Of a DNA stretch of 64,000 bases, positions 34,270-42,680 are shown piece by piece. The position numbers and the translations under genes are program-made. How positions within the stretch are numbered: position 1 is the stretch's first letter; the number at the start of each line of letters is the position of its first letter. The notes below the pieces were generated by a model. That model was not told where the DNA came from and ran no database searches. It saw only the letters and a program-made list of their open reading frames with translations. Source of the DNA: Algoriphagus kandeliae (GTDB lineage Bacteria; Bacteroidota; Bacteroidia; Cytophagales; Cyclobacteriaceae); NCBI RefSeq assembly GCF_004571135.1, contig NZ_SPSB01000004.1, positions 558,001 through 622,000 of the forward strand, in the 5' to 3' direction.

Positions 34270-36129
34270 ATGCAAAAATTTTTAATCCAGGCGATGATAA
34301 CGGCGGCGATTCTTTCCTGCCAACCTCCAAAACCTCAAGAAAGCGAACCTATGAAACCTCAAAAAATCGTTGTCTATCAGGTTTTTACCAGACTTTTTGG
34401 CAATACCAATACCACCAACAAACCTTGGGGAACTAAGGAAGAAAATGGAGTTGGGAAGTTCAATGACTTCACAGATACCGCCATGGAAGAAATCAAAAAA
34501 CTCGGGGTATCACATATCTGGTACACCGGCGTGCCACATCATGGTGTGATTGGAGATTTTCCCGAGATCGGTGTGAGCTCCGATGATCCGGATGTGATCA
34601 AAGGACGGGCAGGTTCGCCTTATGCCGTGCGAGATTATTACCAAGTCAATCCTGACTTGGCCGTGGATGTGACCAAACGAATGGAGGAATTCGAAGCTTT
34701 GATCGAACGTACACACAAGCATGGGATGAAGGTGATCATCGATATTGTCCCTAATCATGTTTCCCGGCATTATGAAGGGAAAAACAATCCTGCTGGAGTG
34801 AGGGATTTCGGCGCGGATGATGATACTTCGGTGGAATATGCCCGAGACAACAACTTTTATTACATCCCGGGGGAAGCCTTTCAGGTACCCGAACCTAAAA
34901 ATGGCTATCAGCCTTTGGGTGGAGAAAAGCACCCCTTGGCTGATGGGAAATTTGATGAAAACCCAGCCAAATGGACAGGCAATGGTTCCAGAAAAGCCCA
35001 GCCCGACTTCTACGATTGGTTCGAGACAGTAAAAATCAATTATGGGGTCAGACCTAACGGAACAAAAGATTTTGATGAGTTACCCGTCGGAGCTGATTCC
35101 TTGGATTGGAAAGCACATTATGACTTTTGGCAGGGAAAAGACGTGCCGGATTCCTGGAAAAAATTCAAGGACATCACTCAGTTTTGGCTAACCAAAAATG
35201 TGGATGGGTTCCGATTTGATATGGCGGAAATGGTTCCTGTAGAGTTTTGGTCCTACCTGAATTCCCATATCAAAATGACTAATCCGGAGGCTTTTCTTTT
35301 AGCAGAAGTATATAATCCCAGTCTTTACCGGGACTACATCCACAAAGGAAAAATGGACTACCTCTATGACAAGGTGGAGCTCTATGACACCCTGAAGCAT
35401 ATCATGCAGGGTCATGGATCCACCGATAATCTGGTACCAATACTGGAAGGCCTGAAAGATATCGAGCACCACATGCTTCATTTCCTGGAAAACCATGACG
35501 AGCAGCGCATTGCCAGTCCTGAGTTTGCCGGGAATCCATGGAAAGCTATGCCTGCAATGGTCGTGTCGGCTACTGTTTCCACCTCTCCAACCATGATCTA
35601 TTTCGGTCAAGAAGTAGGCGAACCGGGAGCAGAAATGGCAGGATTTGGACAGCCTAGCCGAACGTCTATTTTCGATTACATTGGAGTTCCGCAGCATCAG
35701 AAATGGATGAATGGGGGGAAATTTGACGGAGGGCAACTTTCAGACAATGAAAAAGCCCTGCGAAACTACTATTCCGAAGTGCTCAACTTCACCCGAAACA
35801 GCTCTGCTTTAATGGGTGAATACCTAGAATTGCATTCCTACAATAGAAAGCAAAATCAAGCATACACGGACAAGACCTTCGCTTTTGCGCGATGGGATGA
35901 AAGCCAGAAGCTGATTGTTGTGACCAACTTCGATGAATTTCAATCAGTGAAAACGACGCTTAAACTTTCTCCGGAACTGCTCAAAGAATGGAGTCTTGAA
36001 AAAGGTGAGCGAGAGATCAAAGAGCTGATGTTTGGGAAGAAAAGGACCCAATTGAGAGTGGCTGATGCTGGGGCTGAAATTGATTTGGTTTTGGGTCCTT
36101 GGGAATCTGCAGTTTTTGAAGTGAAATAA
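34270..36129 (+). CDS. GH13 alpha-amylase-family lipoprotein
   Basis: A 619-residue glycoside hydrolase with a lipoprotein signal (MQKFLIQAMITAAILSC, Cys17). GH13 regions: I DIVPNHV, II DGFRFDMAEM (nucleophile Asp), III LLAEVYNP (acid/base Glu) and IV LENHDEQR (transition-state Asp). A C-terminal beta domain follows. It likely hydrolyses alpha-glucans at the outer membrane or in the periplasm; no SusC/SusD pair is beside it. The exact subfamily cannot be fixed by eye. Confidence 0.93.
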   Translation: MQKFLIQAMITAAILSCQPPKPQESEPMKPQKIVVYQVFTRLFGNTNTTNKPWGTKEENGVGKFNDFTDTAMEEIKKLGVSHIWYTGVPHHGVIGDFPEIGVSSDDPDVIKGRAGSPYAVRDYYQVNPDLAVDVTKRMEEFEALIERTHKHGMKVIIDIVPNHVSRHYEGKNNPAGVRDFGADDDTSVEYARDNNFYYIPGEAFQVPEPKNGYQPLGGEKHPLADGKFDENPAKWTGNGSRKAQPDFYDWFETVKINYGVRPNGTKDFDELPVGADSLDWKAHYDFWQGKDVPDSWKKFKDITQFWLTKNVDGFRFDMAEMVPVEFWSYLNSHIKMTNPEAFLLAEVYNPSLYRDYIHKGKMDYLYDKVELYDTLKHIMQGHGSTDNLVPILEGLKDIEHHMLHFLENHDEQRIASPEFAGNPWKAMPAMVVSATVSTSPTMIYFGQEVGEPGAEMAGFGQPSRTSIFDYIGVPQHQKWMNGGKFDGGQLSDNEKALRNYYSEVLNFTRNSSALMGEYLELHSYNRKQNQAYTDKTFAFARWDESQKLIVVTNFDEFQSVKTTLKLSPELLKEWSLEKGEREIKELMFGKKRTQLRVADAGAEIDLVLGPWESAVFEVK

Positions 36130-36143
36130 GTCAAGTTGTTTAC

Positions 36144-36944
36144 ATGCCCCGAAAAAAGGCTTCCAACTCCTGGATTTGGGTAATTTTTCTAATCCTTCTT
36201 ACGCTGATTGGAGGAACTGTATTTCTAATCAAATACAGCAAAAGGATCAAGCGGGAGCTATCTGACTATACCCGAAAAACTCCTGCTTGGACTGAAACAC
36301 AAAAGTTTGATCAGGTATTTAATCAATTTCCAGATGGAATTTTGGGTATTGACATTTCTCAATATCAAGGAAAAATTGACTTCAATAAGCTGACCCTTCA
36401 ACTCCAAAATCGTCCTGTCCAGTTTTTAGTCTTTCGTGCTACCATGGGGAGCGATGGACTGGACAGGAGATTTCATGAAAACTGGGAAGCAGCCAAAAAT
36501 TTGCCTGTGGTCCGAGGGGTTTACCACTATTACCGCCCCAATGAAAATAGCACCCGCCAAGCTGAAAATTTTATCCGAACTGTCAAATTAGAATCAGGAA
36601 ATCTCATCCCTGTGTTGGATATTGAAAAGCACAGCACCATTCAATCCAGGGACCGATTGCGTCAAGGCATCAAAAACTGGCTGAATCTTGTAGAAGCTCA
36701 TTATGGAGTAAAACCAATGATTTATACTGGAGATAGATTTTTTTGGGAGGTTCTTCACAATCAGGGATTTGATGAATATCCTATTTGGGTTGCGAATTAT
36801 AATCGGGTTTTAGAACCAGAGACCAAAAATTGGGTAATCTGGCAGTTTTCAGAAAGGGGAAGTCTAGAAGGTATTGGAGAAAGAATAGATTTGAATATCC
36901 TACGTGGGGGAAGATTCCAGCTTCATAAATTGAAAATGCCTTAA
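36144..36944 (+). CDS. GH25 lysozyme-like muramidase, membrane anchored
   Basis: A 266-residue protein with an N-terminal membrane anchor (about residues 9-28, SWIWVIFLILLTLIGGTVFL) and a GH25 domain: GILGIDISQYQG with the first catalytic Asp, YHYYRPNENS, and the DxE motif VLDIEKHS. GH25 enzymes cut the glycan backbone of peptidoglycan. The anchor places it in the periplasm, pointing to wall remodelling. It begins 14 nt after the amylase gene. Confidence 0.92.
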   Translation: MPRKKASNSWIWVIFLILLTLIGGTVFLIKYSKRIKRELSDYTRKTPAWTETQKFDQVFNQFPDGILGIDISQYQGKIDFNKLTLQLQNRPVQFLVFRATMGSDGLDRRFHENWEAAKNLPVVRGVYHYYRPNENSTRQAENFIRTVKLESGNLIPVLDIEKHSTIQSRDRLRQGIKNWLNLVEAHYGVKPMIYTGDRFFWEVLHNQGFDEYPIWVANYNRVLEPETKNWVIWQFSERGSLEGIGERIDLNILRGGRFQLHKLKMP

Positions 36945-37097
36945 ATGCTGTATTTAAATCTTTCAAGTTTGCTTTGCTATTGCTCTTCCTATTTACATAG
37001 CAATAATGCTTTTCCGAAAGCGGGATTATTCTAATTACCTACTTGAGAGTCTAGATTCATAAGCCCCAGGACAACTAGACCAAAAACTTTTTTCAAT

Positions 37098-37414
37098 TTA
37101 TTCCAGCTTCACAGCCACTTCCGCCGCCTCATACCCTATCCGATGAGTATTGACATACAGCGAATCTCCTGCCGTCCCCTCAAAAGGCCCGGTGTAATCT
37201 TCCATGCATCCGCACTTGATTTTCTCCAGCCGATCAGGGCTGAAGGTGTAGGGCAAGTAAGAGTGATCATTCCTTCGGAGAAACTCACCGCAGCTTCCGC
37301 AGTGACCGGTGGATTTTCCCCTACATTCCACCAGTTTCGGACCATTTCCATTTCATTGAGCGCTTCTCTGTCATCGTATTGCGTGATTCAATCTTCTTGG
37401 GCATGGCTTAGTTA
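37098..37414 (-). pseudogene. Remnant of a sulfatase 3' end
   Basis: About 300 nt closely match (by eye roughly nine in ten bases) the 3' end of the intact sulfatase gene about 1.2 kb downstream. Shared peptide segments include LNEMEMV, NPPVTAEAAVSFSEG and ALIGWRKSSADAWK. The remnant has a 1-nt deletion near 37199-37201 that shifts frame, and an in-frame TGA near 37393 where the intact gene has TGG (AHEDW read as AQED-stop). No 5' part is present. It is a dead partial copy left by a tandem duplication. Confidence 0.88.
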
Positions 37415-37488
37415 AAGTATTTTTACTTTTCAAGAGTCAATTAATGTGTTTGACATTTTTTTTATATTTTTTCCTAAATACTCTTTAA

Positions 37489-38271
37489 ATGAAAAATCTT
37501 TTTCTTCTGGTTTTATTCTTTGGCTTTATGCTTCAATCTTCCTTTTCCCAGGAAAATCCACCTCAAAGATTTTCATTATCTGTAAGTGCAGGCCCTGCCA
37601 TTCCAGTGGGTGTATTTGGAGGAAAAAATATGGAAAATGCTGCGGTTTATTTTCCAGATTCCAGCATACCCAATCTTGCGAGTATTTCAAAGGCTAGCAA
37701 TGGATTTGCAGATGTTGGCTATTCTATTCACGGAACTCTTAATTATCATTTCGCCAGTCACTTTTATGTATTTCTGAGATCAGGTGTTACAAACAATCCG
37801 ATCTCTGTTACCGAAATGGAAGATTTCGTCAATGATCTTTACGGATTGGATTTTCGCTTTTCTCATGAAAATAACAACATGCTATCAATCACTCCTGGGC
37901 TAGGATATTTCTTGAAAAAAGGAAGTTGGGAATATCGAACGGGAATATTTCTAGGCTACGGACAGATCAATTACCCTTATTACGAGATGGTTAGGGTAGT
38001 TGGTAATGAAACTCTTACATGGGCTCATGTCGGCTCTAGACCCAATTCATCCTCTATTACAGCGGGAGGAAATCTGCAAGTATCCAGGGCTATAGGGAAA
38101 TTTCAATTAGGCTTGGAAGCCAGTTATCAACGGGCTGATTTTGACTACTCTATATTTCCCCGTACGAGTCCCGGAGGTAGTCAATCTGTAACCTACGAGG
38201 ATACAATTAAAGCCCGAACCTTGAATTTTGGACTTTTCTTATTGTATCCTTTGCTTGGGTATGAAAAATAG
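37489..38271 (+). CDS. Outer-membrane beta-barrel protein
   Basis: A 260-residue protein with signal peptide MKNLFLLVLFFGFMLQSSFSQ. Alternating hydrophobic strands are consistent with a small OmpW/PorT-type barrel; a terminal Phe motif is not obvious (the end is LLYPLLGYEK). It sits between the sulfatase remnant and the intact sulfatase, replacing the rest of the duplicated gene. No functional assignment is possible beyond the barrel. Confidence 0.75.
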   Translation: MKNLFLLVLFFGFMLQSSFSQENPPQRFSLSVSAGPAIPVGVFGGKNMENAAVYFPDSSIPNLASISKASNGFADVGYSIHGTLNYHFASHFYVFLRSGVTNNPISVTEMEDFVNDLYGLDFRFSHENNNMLSITPGLGYFLKKGSWEYRTGIFLGYGQINYPYYEMVRVVGNETLTWAHVGSRPNSSSITAGGNLQVSRAIGKFQLGLEASYQRADFDYSIFPRTSPGGSQSVTYEDTIKARTLNFGLFLLYPLLGYEK

Positions 38272-38341
38272 CCCTCATGAACATGTTTCACTGAAAAAAG
38301 AACTGATTATTTTTCTGTAGTTCATGTTTCGCCTAATTTTT

Positions 38342-39985
38342 TCAATCCCTATTCCCCAATTTTATAGAAACCTCCACCGCCTCATACCCTATCCGATGGG
38401 TATTCACATACAGGGAATCTCCTGCTGTCGCCTCAAAAGGCCCGGTGTAAATCTTCCATGCATCCGCACTTGATTTTCTCCAGCCGATCAGGGCTGAAGG
38501 TGAAGGGCAAGTAAGGGTGACATTTCCTTCGGAGAAACTCACCGCAGCTTCCGCAGTGACCGGAGGATTTTCCGCTCCATTCCACATCGCTTTGACCATT
38601 TCCATCTCATTAAGGGCTCCCTTGTCACCAAACTTGGCTATCCAATCCTCATGTGCTTTGCGCAGCTCTGCAAGCTTTTCAGCGTATTTTGGATTGCCTG
38701 CCAGATTGTTAAACTCCCAAGGATCGCTTTGGGTATCGTACAGTTCTTCCTCAGGCTTGCTTTGGGCAAACCAACGGGCTTGATTTTCATTGAGCTTTCC
38801 TTGCTTATTCAATTCTAAAAGGTGCCCCATCAAGGGATTCTGAAGGCGATATTGAATATTCTGGTAATTGGGCTTTTCAGGCATGTAGTTTCGGATGTAT
38901 TTGTATCGACCATCGGACACTGCCCTGACCCGATCGTACTCGCTGTCCATCCGGTCACGGGCTGCATAAATGTATTTTCTTGGTTCGGATTTTTGCTTAC
39001 CCAAGAAAGCCTGTCCCTGCATGGATTCAGGGATCGGTACACCAGCCAGAGAAAGTAGCGTTGGTCCAAAATCCACAAAACTCACCAATTCATCCGTCTT
39101 AGTACCACCTTCCAGCCAAGGGGCTTTAACCAGTAAAGGCACCTTCAATCCCCTATCGTAGAGTTCACGCTTGAAATAGGGCATCCCATCCCCATGGTCG
39201 GAATAGAAGAAAATAATGGTATTCTCATACAAGCCATCTTCCTTCAATTGGGCAATCACCTCTCCGACTTGGGCATCCATCCGCATCACATTGGTGATAA
39301 AACGGGCAATCGTTCTTCGGGTCAGGGAATCATTTGGATAAACCGGAGGCACAGTCACCTCTTTTGGATCCACCAGCAAGCTATCTTGACCTTCCCGAGC
39401 CCAAACCTGGGATTCATGGGTGGTAGTAAAATTGAAAATCGAAAAGAAAGGTTGGTCGGGATCTTTTCTATTTCTCCAATGGGCATTTCTACTGCTTTCA
39501 TCCCACATAAAAACCGGACTCTCAAACTGATAATCTTCCTTTACATTATTACTCACATAATAGCCCGCCATTCTCAAATGAATGGGATAGGGAATCATCC
39601 CTTCCGGCAAGACCACATTGTAACTTTTAAAACCAGGAGGGTAAGCATCCAAGGCATTGGCTGACATTCCGGTGGTTCGCATATGATGAGCCCCGATGGA
39701 GGTCTGATAAGTTCCGGTGATCAAAGCTGCTCGACTAGGAGCGCAGACTCCTGCCGTGGAAAAGGCATTTTGGTATTGCAGGGATTCCGCTGCCAACGCA
39801 TTCAAATTAGGCGTCTTTCCTCCTGTACCTCCATAGCTTTCCAGATGTTCGGGAGACATATCTTCGACGACGATCCAGACAATATTGGGCCGCTCGGGAT
39901 AAACAATTTCTTGGATTTGGGGCTCCTTATTTTGACAAGAGAAAATCACAAAGAGAATCAAAAAAGTGAAAGCTAGATTTTTCAT
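38342..39985 (-). CDS. Sulfatase (formylglycine-dependent), lipoprotein
   Basis: A 547-residue sulfatase of the alkaline phosphatase superfamily (S1). Lipoprotein-like signal MKNLAFTFLILFVIFSC (Cys17). Metal-site segment NIVWIVVEDMSP, modification motif C81-A-P-S-R85 whose Cys must be converted to formylglycine, and further ligands in FYSDHGDG. The C-terminal extension (about 90 residues) is the part duplicated in the nearby remnant. No sulfatase-maturating enzyme is encoded in this window. The substrate is probably a sulfated glycan or small ester. Confidence 0.93.
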   Translation of the reverse strand: MKNLAFTFLILFVIFSCQNKEPQIQEIVYPERPNIVWIVVEDMSPEHLESYGGTGGKTPNLNALAAESLQYQNAFSTAGVCAPSRAALITGTYQTSIGAHHMRTTGMSANALDAYPPGFKSYNVVLPEGMIPYPIHLRMAGYYVSNNVKEDYQFESPVFMWDESSRNAHWRNRKDPDQPFFSIFNFTTTHESQVWAREGQDSLLVDPKEVTVPPVYPNDSLTRRTIARFITNVMRMDAQVGEVIAQLKEDGLYENTIIFFYSDHGDGMPYFKRELYDRGLKVPLLVKAPWLEGGTKTDELVSFVDFGPTLLSLAGVPIPESMQGQAFLGKQKSEPRKYIYAARDRMDSEYDRVRAVSDGRYKYIRNYMPEKPNYQNIQYRLQNPLMGHLLELNKQGKLNENQARWFAQSKPEEELYDTQSDPWEFNNLAGNPKYAEKLAELRKAHEDWIAKFGDKGALNEMEMVKAMWNGAENPPVTAEAAVSFSEGNVTLTCPSPSALIGWRKSSADAWKIYTGPFEATAGDSLYVNTHRIGYEAVEVSIKLGNRD

Positions 39986-40132
39986 AGGGCATTGAATTTA
40001 TCCTATAAGTTAGGATTTTCTATAAGAGAAGCTTACCAATATCAAAAAATATGGAATGAGGACTTTGATCAAAGGCTCTCCTTTTTTGACTGAAATTCTT
40101 AAATTCCATTTCAAACCCAAAAAACCTAGATC

Positions 40133-41647
40133 ATGTCTAAATCCAACCACTTGAACCGCCGGGATTTTCTGGCCTCCGCTGCTACTTTTGCCGCCTCATT
40201 CACCATTGTCCCTTCAAATGTAATCGCGGGATTAGGCAAAATCCCTCCATCCGATCAATTGACAGTTGCCAATATCGGTTGCGGTACCCAAGGCCTCCGC
40301 GAAATGAGCGGACTTCTCAACAACCCCAAAGTCCGTGTAGTTGCAGTCTGCGATGTAAATAAATTCTCAACAGATTACATCGACTGGTCTCCTTATGGAA
40401 TTCGAAATGATATTCGAAGAACCATCGGAGACGATTCCTGGTGGGAAGGCAAACCCGGAATTCCTGGAGGCAGGGATATTGGCAAAGAATATGTTGAAAA
40501 ATTCTATGCCAAAAACAGTCCTTCAGGTGGCTACAAAGGCTGTGCGAGCTACGAAGACTATCGAGAACTTTTCGCCAAAGAAAGTGGAATCGACGTAGTC
40601 AAAATCATGACGCCAGATCATACCCATGCGCCAATCGCTTTGGCGGCCATGGATTCTAAAATGCATGTGGTAACCCACAAACCCATTGCAAATCGATTGG
40701 TTGAAGGGAGAAAAGTCATCCAAAAAGCCAAAGATTCTGGCTTGGTTACTCATCTTTTAGCTTGGTCGGATCGGCCCGAATACCGGCAGATCAAAGCTTG
40801 GATTGATGCGGGATTGATAGGGGAATTGAAAGAAATCCACAATTGGTCTTATCGACCTGTTTGGCAGCAGTGGACCAAAAGACCTGCGGAATCTCAGCCT
40901 ATCCCAGATGGATTGAATTGGGAACTTTGGCTCGGCCCGGTTCCGGATATGCCCTATCATAAAAACTACACGCATAATGTTTTCCGAGGCTGGTATGAAT
41001 TCGGAGGAGGCAGCGTGGCTGATATGGGACATTACAGTTTGTTCCCACTCTTTGAAACCTTGGGCATCCATCGAAGTCCTATTTCTGCAAAAGCCTTTGG
41101 AACCACGACCCGAGAGGAAGTTAATCAGGTCTATCAGTGGGTAAAAAATGACGTGGCCTTCCCCGCCAGTTGTATGATCAAATGGAAATTCCCTGAGCAG
41201 GAAAAATTACCAGCTTTTGACCTTTTCTGGTATGATGGGGGCATGAAACCTTTTGCTCCTGAAGAACTGGAAATGGATGGAAAGGATACTCCTGAAGAGG
41301 GATTGATGATTGTGGGAACCAAAGGGAAAATTTTAGGTGGTTTCCGAGGTGAAAACCCTGTGCTTTTACCGGAAAGTAAGATGATGGCAGGCCGAGATTC
41401 TGAACGGATCAATTCCCGAGAAGTAGATCGCAAAACCGATCAATGGGTGGATGCTATGCTGGAGAATCGACAAACACCTGGCAGCTTTACTCGAGCCCAA
41501 TGCATTACCGATACGATTAATCTCGGCGCTATTGCTTTGCGTGCTGGTAAAAAAGTCCACTTTGATGCCAATCTTGTGAAGATCACAAACGATGAAGAAG
41601 CGAATCAGTTGCTTACAAGGGAGTATCGAAGCGGATGGGAGATCTAA
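40133..41647 (+). CDS. Gfo/Idh/MocA family oxidoreductase, Tat-exported
   Basis: A 504-residue protein. The N terminus has a Tat signal (NRRDFLASAATFAASF). The Rossmann domain starts VANIGCGTQG and continues with VVAVCDVNK. The usual EKP catalytic motif appears as HKP (VVTHKPIANR). The C-terminal alpha/beta domain includes GGSVADMGHYSLFPLFE. Secreted members of this family in Bacteroidota act on sugars or glycosides, often with tightly bound NAD. Divergent from the sulfatase gene, so shared control is possible. Confidence 0.92.
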   Translation: MSKSNHLNRRDFLASAATFAASFTIVPSNVIAGLGKIPPSDQLTVANIGCGTQGLREMSGLLNNPKVRVVAVCDVNKFSTDYIDWSPYGIRNDIRRTIGDDSWWEGKPGIPGGRDIGKEYVEKFYAKNSPSGGYKGCASYEDYRELFAKESGIDVVKIMTPDHTHAPIALAAMDSKMHVVTHKPIANRLVEGRKVIQKAKDSGLVTHLLAWSDRPEYRQIKAWIDAGLIGELKEIHNWSYRPVWQQWTKRPAESQPIPDGLNWELWLGPVPDMPYHKNYTHNVFRGWYEFGGGSVADMGHYSLFPLFETLGIHRSPISAKAFGTTTREEVNQVYQWVKNDVAFPASCMIKWKFPEQEKLPAFDLFWYDGGMKPFAPEELEMDGKDTPEEGLMIVGTKGKILGGFRGENPVLLPESKMMAGRDSERINSREVDRKTDQWVDAMLENRQTPGSFTRAQCITDTINLGAIALRAGKKVHFDANLVKITNDEEANQLLTREYRSGWEI

Positions 41648-41657
41648 ATCGGTAGCT

Positions 41658-41780
41658 ACGTCATTGCGAGGGAATAAACCTAAAAACCCTTAAGCAGCCC
41701 AGTTTTCTTTAATGCCCGAAGCAATCTCATAATTTGCTCTTCTCTTCCTTGAGACTGCTTCGTTCCGCTCGCAGTGACGG
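41658..41780. repeat. Palindromic repeat unit 1 (no gene inside)
   Basis: Begins ACGTCATTGCGAGGG, contains GCCCGAAGCAATCTCA and its partner GAGACTGCTTCG, and ends GCTCGCAGTGACGG. The outer arms (GTCATTGCGAG/CTCGCAGTGAC) and inner arms (GAAGCAATCTC/GAGACTGCTTC) make a long imperfect hairpin. Confidence 0.75.
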
Positions 41781-41900
41781 TCCTTACGTCATTGCGAGGG
41801 CCGCAACCGAAAGCTAAAAGCTATTCTTTTCCTAGATGGCCCGAAGCAATCTCAGAGGTCAATCGTCTATTCCTTATTCCAATTTCATTGGGCTATTAAT

Positions 41901-41908
41901 TATATTTG
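41901..41908 (+). promoter_or_regulatory. Promoter -7 element TATATTTG
   Basis: Perfect TAnnTTTG match 20 nt before the GIY-YIG start codon, inside the repeat unit. The only upstream TTG is too close (10-nt spacer), so the -33 element is unclear. Confidence 0.5.
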
Positions 41909-41928
41909 ATTTAACAAAATTTTAATTG

Positions 41929-42228
41929 ATGGAAAAGGGTGGAGCAGTATATATCAAGACTAATTCCAACCATACCGTTTTATATACTGGCGTCACAAGT
42001 GATTTACTAAGACGTGTACACGAGCATAAAACAGGTCTAAATAAAAATTCTTTTACTTCTAAATATAAAATTACAAAGCTCGTTTTCTATGAATCCTTTC
42101 ATTCCGTTGAAGAAGCCATAAATCGTGAAAAACAAATCAAAGGGGGAAATCGAAAAAAGAAAGAAAGCTTAATTAATATCATAAATCCCGAATGGAAAGA
42201 TTTGTGGGATGAAATTAGAGAATGGTAA
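41929..42228 (+). CDS. GIY-YIG nuclease-superfamily protein
   Basis: A 99-residue single-domain GIY-YIG protein of the YhbQ/UPF0213 type. GIY is represented by AVYIKTNSNHTVLYTGVTSDLLRRVHEHKTG (the 'VYI...YTG' pair and the Arg of the third motif). The catalytic Glu lies in FYESFHSVEEAINREKQIKGG. ATG 41929 is preferred over a TTG one codon earlier. It is enclosed by the arms of a palindromic repeat unit, with three gene-free copies of the same unit beside it. Possible repeat-associated endonuclease; activity unproven. Confidence 0.9.
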   Translation: MEKGGAVYIKTNSNHTVLYTGVTSDLLRRVHEHKTGLNKNSFTSKYKITKLVFYESFHSVEEAINREKQIKGGNRKKKESLINIINPEWKDLWDEIREW

Positions 42229-42273
42229 TTTAGTGAGGCTGCTTCGTCGTTCCTCCTCGCAGTGACGATCCAC

Positions 42274-42416
42274 ACGTCATTGCGAGGGCAAAAACCTAAA
42301 TACCCTGAAGCTTCCCTGCTTCTTTTGATGCCCGAAGCAATCTCACAAATTGTACTTCCCTTTTTTGATACTGCCTGCCATCCGGGAGGCGGGCTTCGCT
42401 TCGCTCGCAGTGACGG
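42274..42416. repeat. Palindromic repeat unit 3 (no gene inside)
   Basis: Starts ACGTCATTGCGAGGG, contains GCCCGAAGCAATCTCA and a short hairpin GCCTGCCATCCGGGAGGCGG near 42372, and ends CTCGCAGTGACGG. With unit 4 it fills the gene-free stretch before the TIM-barrel gene. Confidence 0.75.
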
Positions 42417-42439
42417 TCAACATCACTGTGACGATCCAT

Positions 42440-42583
42440 ACGTCATTGCGAGGGCCAGAAAAAAACCAAAAGTTATTCTTTTTCCTAAATGGCCCGAAGA
42501 ATTCTTTTTTAACAACCATTTCCCCTTTGAGACTGCTTCGTCGTTCCTCCCTACCTTGCCGGTAGACAGGCTCGCAGTGACGG
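42440..42583. repeat. Palindromic repeat unit 4 (no gene inside)
   Basis: Starts ACGTCATTGCGAGGG, has a diverged inner arm (GCCCGAAGAATTC), then GAGACTGCTTCG and CTCGCAGTGACGG. A fragment ACTGTGACGATCC just before it looks like the end of another degraded unit. Confidence 0.7.
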
Positions 42584-42680
42584 TTACTTATGATTAACAC
42601 CCAAAAACAATCTCCCTCAAATTCATTAACTTAGGTTACTCTTTTAAATCAATAATCATTAACCCATAATCTAACCACCT

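Larger units (their letters stand above)
41786..42268. repeat. Palindromic repeat unit 2 carrying the GIY-YIG gene
   Basis: Same unit as its neighbours: ACGTCATTGCGAGGG at 41786, GGCCCGAAGCAATCTCA at 41838-41854, then TGAGGCTGCTTCG at 42234-42246 and CTCGCAGTGACG at 42256-42268. Between the inner arms lies the GIY-YIG gene with its own promoter. The gene therefore occupies what is a short loop in the other units. Confidence 0.75.

Noticed and set aside
39194..39664. Open frame of 156 codons antisense to the sulfatase
   Set aside because: Mirror frame of a clearly coding sequence; no signal peptide, domain or promoter.
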